NCBI GenBank assembly: GCA_017163975.1
Contig: JAFFSR010000034.1
Span: 124,001-188,000, forward strand
From: Anastatus disparis
Lineage: Eukaryota; Arthropoda; Insecta; Hymenoptera; Eupelmidae
Direction of reading: 5' to 3'
Length of the DNA: 64,000 bases
The translations under genes and the position numbers were made by a program. This document shows, in pieces, positions 58,328-64,000 of the stretch. Within the stretch, counting starts at the first letter, position 1; every line of letters starts with the position of its first letter. The notes under the pieces were generated by a model. The model ran no database searches. It saw only the letters and a program-made list of their open reading frames with translations, and was not told the origin of the DNA.

Positions 58328-58770
58328 ATACATCTAATTTTCATACACAGCAGAAGCGTCGCACAGTGGAGAACAATCGACGGAATTCTGTAAGTTCCAC
58401 AATTCTTCATGGATTGTGTTCATTTTTCTTTTAAAATCTTCGTATTGCCTTCTACTTTGGAAACGACGTGCAAAGAACTCGGAAAAAATAAGAATTTAAT
58501 GTGACCTTAGCTCGTTCAAAACAGCCTGCTGTGGAACTCAAATTCTGCACGGAGTGAACTTAAACAGTAACACTTAGATTCACAAAATCTTTACTTATAA
58601 ACTCTACACTTATCAATTCATGATATCGGGCACTCATAAAGCTCAAAACCCATTCACCTGAACCCCATAAAACCATAAAAAAGTGACCCCATCGCAAACA
58701 TTAACCCTATATTGGTTTATACATTAAGCTTTACGGTAGGCCAGAGTAGAACCTGATACCGACCGAGTAA
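58328..58770. other. Unassigned sequence with a possible small exon
   Basis: No repeat family recognised. 58351-58389 lies between an acceptor-like TTTTCATACACAG and a donor GTAAGT (58390-58395) and is open for 13 codons (QKRRTVENNRRNS). Weak evidence for an exon. Confidence 0.25.
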
Positions 58771-59122
58771 CAATTGAGTTGTTTGTTATTTACTCAAGTT
58801 TCAATCTTTGTATCTTCAAATTAAAGATCGAGCGCAATAGATATTATTATTATAAACATCTATGCACAAGAAAAAAAATATCTACCGGTTTGTTTTTGAG
58901 AAAAGTAAGTTACGCGAAAATATTATAAACATAAACTTTCACTTTGGCGTTACTTACTTTTCTCAAAAACAAACCGGTAGATATTTTTTTTCTTGTGCAT
59001 TGATGTTCATAATAATAATATCTATTGCGCTCGACCTTTAATTTGAAGATACACCGATTAAAACTTGAGTAAATAACAAAAATGCCAATTAGACAAGGAC
59101 AGCGAATCCGGCATGCTCTTAA
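58771..59122. mobile_element. TTAA fold-back (GCAGG..GGATTC type) with atypical left end
   Basis: Right end is the inverse of TTAAGAGCATGCCGGATTCG then CTGTCCTTGTCTAATTGG. Arms share GCGCAATAGATATTATTATT. At the left it continues past CAATTGAG into GTAGAACCTGATACCGACCG, the same extension seen at 22140-22180. Confidence 0.78.
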
Positions 59123-59149
59123 CATAATAAACACATAAATACACTTACA

Positions 59150-60512
59150 TTAAAACACATCATTTCATAAACTCTGAACACATGAAACCCAAACCCATAA
59201 ACCCCAAACTCATAAACCTCGAACATATAAACCCCAAACCAAAAGACCCCAACCCATGAAACCCCAACCCCTAAAATCCTAAACCCATAGACCCAAACCC
59301 ATTAACCCTAAACCCATAAACCCCAAACTCTTAAACACCATACTTATTAACCCAAAACCAATGAGCCCCAATCCCGTAAACCCTAATCGCACAAACCCTA
59401 AATCAGAAAGCCCCGAAATCATAAACCTCAAACCCATAAACCCTAAACTTATGAACCCCGAACCCATAAACCCCAAACCAATAACTCACGAACCCATAAA
59501 CCTCAAACCAATAAACCACAAACCCATAGACCTCGAACCCATAAACTCCAAACCCATCAATCCCAAACTCATAGACCCAAAACCTATAAACGCCAAACCC
59601 ATGCACCCAAAACCAATAAAACCTAAACCGATTAACCATAAACAAATAAATCCCAAACCCATTGACCCTAAACCAATAAACCCTAAACCCATTAACCCTA
59701 AACCAATAAACCATCAACCCATAGACCCTAAACCAATTAAACCCAAACTCATAAACCCCAAACCCATAAACTTCAAACTCATGTACCCCAAAACCATAAA
59801 ACCTCAATTAATCTACTTCAAACCGATTAAACCTGTACACCTTAATTCCAAATTCATAAGCCCTGAACCTATAAACTCTAAACCCATTAACCCCTAACTC
59901 ATAAATCCCAAACCAATAAAACACAAACCCATTAACCTCAAACTTATAGACCCCAAATCCATGAACCCCAAACTCATAGACTAAGAACCCATAAACCCTA
60001 AACCAATAAACCCTAAACCAATAAACCCTAAACCGATAAACCCCAAACTCATAAACCATAAAATCATTAACCATAAACCCGTAAACACTAAACCCATAAA
60101 GCTCAGACCCATAAACTCTAAACCTATTACCCCAAACTCATAAACCCTAAACCTATAGACCCAAAACCCATAAACTCTAAACCTATTACCCCAAACTCAT
60201 AAACCCTAAACCTATAGACCCAAAACCCATAAACTCTAAACCTATAAACCCTAAACTCATGATCCCTGAAGTCATACAACCAAAACACATGAACCTTGTA
60301 CCAATGGACCTAAAAATCATTAACCTCAAACCCATAAGCCCCAAACCCATAAACCTTAAACCTATAGACCTTAAAAATATGAACCCCATGCCCATAAACC
60401 CTGTACTAGTAAACCCTCAGACCATAAACCGTAAACCAATGAACCTCAAACTCATGAACCACAAACCCATAAGCTCGGAACCCATAAGCCCCCAACCCAT
60501 AAGCACCATTCA
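59150..60512. repeat. CCCATAAACCCTAAA-type 15-bp minisatellite, ~1.35 kb
   Basis: Variants of AAACCCATAAACCCT and AAACCAATAAACCCT repeat almost continuously with frequent point differences. The 15-bp period keeps frames open on both strands (for example 59361-59897 plus, repeating NPKPI; 59403-59807 minus, repeating VYGF). These are repeat by-products, not proteins I would annotate. Confidence 0.92.
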
Positions 60513-60800
60513 ATTAAGAAATCAAAATTTAATCGTGAATTGAAAGGGCTTTAATTCCGAAATCAAAAGGAATCCTTAATTAAATAAATTTTAATTAAGA
60601 AATCAAAATGTAATCGTGAATTGAAAGGGCTTTAATTCCAAAATCAAAAGGAATCCTTAATTAAATAAATTTTAATTAAGAAATCAAAATTTAATCGTGA
60701 ATTGAAAGGGCTTTAATTCCAAAATCAAAAGGAATCCTTAATTAAATAAATTTCAATTAAGAAATCAAAATTTAATCGTGAATTGAAAGAGCGTCAGTTA
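60512..60800. repeat. 81-bp tandem repeat, about 3.5 units
   Basis: AATCGTGAATTGAAAGGGCT starts at 60531, 60612, 60693 and 60774. Units are nearly identical, so the array is young. Confidence 0.93.
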
Positions 60801-60889
60801 TGATTATGATTTGTGAATTCGAGGACTTTAATTAAAAATTCCACAATTCCTTTTTAATTAAACATACTAAGGAATTTTTATCATATATA

Positions 60890-60990
60890 TGTTTATAGAA
60901 AAACATATGTGGACGCGCACATACATACGCACCTAGGCCCATATATATGCAACATTTCATGTCGACCCACACGCACACATACGGACAAGT

Positions 60991-61056
<66 letters not shown>

Positions 61057-61725
61057 GGTCCGTTTCATATCAACTTGCACCCGTTGACCCGTATATATTT
61101 TGGTTTATATATATATATGTATATATATATACATACATACATACATGGGATATTTCATGTCGGTTAGCACGTACTCATAAGTACAGGTTTTCTTTATATG
61201 TGGTACATTTCATGACAACACGCACACACCCATTCGTGTACCCTTAGATTTATATATATAGGACATTTCATGTCGATTCGCATGCATGCACACGCACGTT
61301 AATAAACATAGGATTTTTCACGTCAATTCGAAGGCACACACACACATGTTTATATATATGGGACATTTCATGTCTATTCGCATGCATGCACACAGACTTT
61401 AATAAACAAGGGATTTTTCACGTCATTTGGAACGCACGCACTTACAGGTTTAGATATATGGGACATTTTATGCCAATGCGCACGCACACACACACACAGG
61501 ATTATATATGGGACATTTCATGTCAACTCGTACATACTCACAATGACAGGCTTTTTTATATATGTGGGACATTTTATGACAACACGCACACACCCATCCA
61601 AGTAACCTTAGGTTTATATACATATATGGGACATTTTATGTCGATTCGCATGCATGCACACGCACGTTAATATACATATGATTTTTCACGTCAATTCGAA
61701 CGCACACACACAGGTGTATATATAT
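60890..61725. repeat. GGGACATTTCATGTC satellite with CA and TA runs
   Basis: ATGGGACATTTCATGTC plus a CA-rich stretch and TATATATA repeats at ~60-110-bp irregular spacing. A pure (TA)n tract covers 60993-61053. The frames here are repeat shadows. Confidence 0.85.
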
Positions 61726-62280
61726 TAGGGTGTCCCTTATTTACCAATGTTTTTTTTTTCGTTGTGCCGCCCCCTAGATCTTTAATTTATGCTAAAAAAT
61801 GAAGGTTCTACTCGGAAAAAGTAAGAAAAAGACGTTTTAAACCGTGCCTATTTCGCAAAACGAGATTTTAGTCCACGTATACGCATTATACTTAATCTAA
61901 CGTATTTCATTCCTCTACTATGTTAAAAAAGAGCTTTAAACAGTTCAACTATTAGATTTTTTTTATGTAAAATTTGGCATAAGAACGAAGTTTTACTTAT
62001 TTTAGATCAAAACGTACATATAGTAAGGTAAGAGACACTTTTGCATTAATTAAGGTCAGTTTTTTAAATTATTTTTTGCTTTTTTGATTAATAATGAAAG
62101 TTATTTATGATTTGCCTGATTATTTTGAGTAATAATTTTCAAAAAATAGACATAAAAATTCACAACAATTATAAATTAACATATTTTGTACATTATGAAA
62201 TTTCTAAGATTGTTTTCAAAAACAATTTTTGTTTACAATAGTTGGTTTAAGCGTATGATAATATTTTTTTTATAATATTA
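61726..62280. other. Unassigned sequence, possible element end
   Basis: Starts TTAGGGTGTCCCTTATTT, which resembles a transposon terminus, but no partner end or coding region was found. Confidence 0.3.
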
Positions 62281-63642
62281 GGGGTAACCGGGGTAAATTG
62301 GACCCATGGGACAAACCAGACCAGCATTACTTTATATGAATATACGTAAATATTAGAAGATTAAAACTACATAAAAAAACTTTAGCAATAAAAGTAATTC
62401 AATGTAACAATTGTTACATCCGCATAATCACGGATGTACGAAAAATCATTTTTCATTTTAATTTTTTTTTAACCTTTTGTTATACATATAAATGTGCGTA
62501 CGTATATATAATTATATATACGCATATACATTATGCATGCATATAAACATATTTATTTGCAGTTCTCTCCCTAAATAACATTAATAAATACATATAAGTA
62601 GATAAATAAATGAATCTTTTAGTAATAAGGAATATACTGTATTAAAAAAATAAATTTAATTTCTTGTAATAGTCTTAAGAGAAAAGCAGTAAGTTCGCGC
62701 GCCGTATACGCTACCTCAGCATTTTTTAGGCGTGATAAGAAGATATCTTCTGTCACCGAATGTGAGATTTTAAAGAGTTTCTCACGGCCGAACTGACCAA
62801 TGGGACTCTTTAAAATTTTGACGAACTTGCATTTTATTTCTAGATTTGTACCTTTCTTGCACAGAAAAATAATTTTAATAAGTCAGTCCGCAGTTAGACC
62901 TCGCAAGGGTAACACCTTTTTCGACTTGCACATAAATCAAGTGTAAAATCGTAACAATAAAAACTTGTAACTCGCGCTTTATTTCCTTCTTAAATTTAAT
63001 TACAAGCGAAATAACTTAATTTAGTCGCGCGCTTATTTTAACAAGTCAGCCCAATAAAAACGCGATTTTTATACAACTTACTGCTAGGGGAAAAAGTGTG
63101 TTAATAAAAAGAATATTTCCTATTTTATTTTCAAATAAAAATAAATAAAAATACTAACGAGGTTTCTTCCGATTTATTATTGTAAATCTGCGCGATTCAC
63201 TTATCAATAGCTTGTACAACATTTGTAATAAAATAAAATAAATATCATTTACAAAAATATACAAAAATAATCTCTGCGAACATAAGTGCCATTAATCCAG
63301 TTCCTAAATAATTAACAAACGGGCAACCAGAGAGGAGCACTGCGCCCTTCAGTGTAAAGTTTATTAAGTAGATAAACTCCTTTGCTTTCGACCACGCAGC
63401 CAGCAGTTAAGACAAGGTAAGCGATTAAGCTCCTCTATCCCGCAGTCTTTTAAAAACCAAAAATATTTAACAATACCAACAAGAAATATCCCAAACAAAC
63501 ACATGTCCGAGTAAACCTATTTAAGGTGACCGGACATAACAACAATATTAAAATCTTATTGGTCAAATAAAAATTTACTATATTTTTACATAAAGTGATG
63601 CCGGTCCGATTTCCCCGGGGTCCGATTTACCCCGATTTCCCC
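62281..63642. mobile_element. TA-flanked GGGGTAA element
   Basis: GGGGTAACCGGGGTAAATTG left, inverse of GGGGAAATCGGGGTAAATCG right, flanked by TA (62279-62280 and 63643-63644). 1362 bp. No transposase recognised; the interior has (TA)-rich and a few G+C-richer patches (62690-62790, 63330-63440) of unknown nature. Confidence 0.82.
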
Positions 63643-63644
63643 TA

Positions 63645-64000
63645 CCTTCGATGTATTCAAGTTTTTAATTAATTTATTAAAAATTTTTGCATTATTAAAC
63701 CGTTTTTACATATTTAGAAACATTTTAATAATCTAATTAACGTTATCAGATCTTAGGGTGAAATCAGATGGAGCGGAAAATAGGCGACGGAACGTCACAG
63801 AACCTCATTTCCGCATCTTTGTATTCCGCCAACGGAGTAAAGACGACGTAATAGACATCAATTTTTATTTTGTTTAAAAAAATTATTAGTGCTTCAATAA
63901 CCTCACGTAATATTTTTAATTTGCTTTCCATAGCTGTACTTTTAATTTCAATCAAACTTTTAAATTCTATTTTGGTTAACTATTTGTTTAAACAATTTTA
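63645..64000. other. Right edge, no gene supported
   Basis: A short minus-strand frame (63955-63764) has no recognisable domain. TTAGGGTGAAATCAGATGG near 63754 may start an element that continues beyond the window. Confidence 0.25.

Noticed and set aside
59150..60512. Chromosome end
   Set aside because: The repeat is degenerate, not a telomeric hexamer or pentamer array, and is followed by several kilobases of other repeats and elements.
59279..60543. Several long frames of NPKPI, VYGF or GLGFIG repeats as proteins
   Set aside because: Overlapping frames on both strands follow from a 15-bp repeat lacking stops.
1..64000. CRISPR arrays, tRNA or rRNA genes
   Set aside because: No regular short direct repeats with unique spacers, and no recognisable tRNA or rRNA sequence on either strand by eye.

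Overview
This is an A+T-rich eukaryotic window, most likely from an insect. Spliceosomal introns, hAT transposons with 8-bp target duplications, abundant TTAA- and TA-flanked fold-back elements and long tandem arrays all point that way. I cannot name the species from the sequence. I found no convincing intact host gene, no rRNA or tRNA, and nothing bacterial (operons, CRISPR). Every protein-like stretch is a decayed transposon or transposon-like gene, and almost all the remaining sequence is non-coding mobile DNA nested several layers deep.

Layout. 0-4 kb: two blocks of divergent ~160-bp tandem repeats with CA microsatellites. 4-5.4 kb: a broken SWIM/YqaJ-type gene with a visible intron. 5.5-10.4 kb: TTAA elements, one split by a 3.3-kb CCC...GGG element full of palindromic words. 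10.6-16.2 kb: a twin-hairpin element, a CACTGAAA element and a chain of TTAA fold-backs. 16.44-21.15 kb: a complete but dead hAT element with an exact 8-bp duplication, carrying three later insertions. 21.4-23.7 kb: more fold-backs. 23.9-29.5 kb: a giant palindrome with ~1.56-kb arms inside another fold-back. 29.5-36.6 kb: TTAA elements, a coding remnant, and one copy of an inverted segmental duplication. 36.9-40.94 kb: a DNA transposon with ~400-bp terminal repeats and a dead ~700-codon gene. 40.9-43.2 kb: a second dead hAT gene. 43.5-50.4 kb: fold-backs and the partner copy of the duplication. 52.3-57.1 kb: a 4.8-kb CCC...GGG element with a 282-bp satellite. 57.5-64 kb: a twin-hairpin element, word arrays, a telomere-like minisatellite, other satellites and a TA-flanked element.

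The useful feature of the window is that copies can be read against each other. Several insertions have an empty counterpart in the window (35.56 vs 49.51 kb; 28.13 vs 24.57 kb; 6.20 vs 10.03 kb). In two dead transposase genes, removing a TTAA element in silico rejoins the reading frame. Two patterns stand out as possibly undescribed. The first is a twin-hairpin element (four copies, two sequence-divergent families) with the same order of parts. The second is a short TATATAAG module shared by three otherwise different elements that carry internal satellite arrays.

Boundaries were found by eye. Repeat identities and periods are approximate unless a target duplication is stated.
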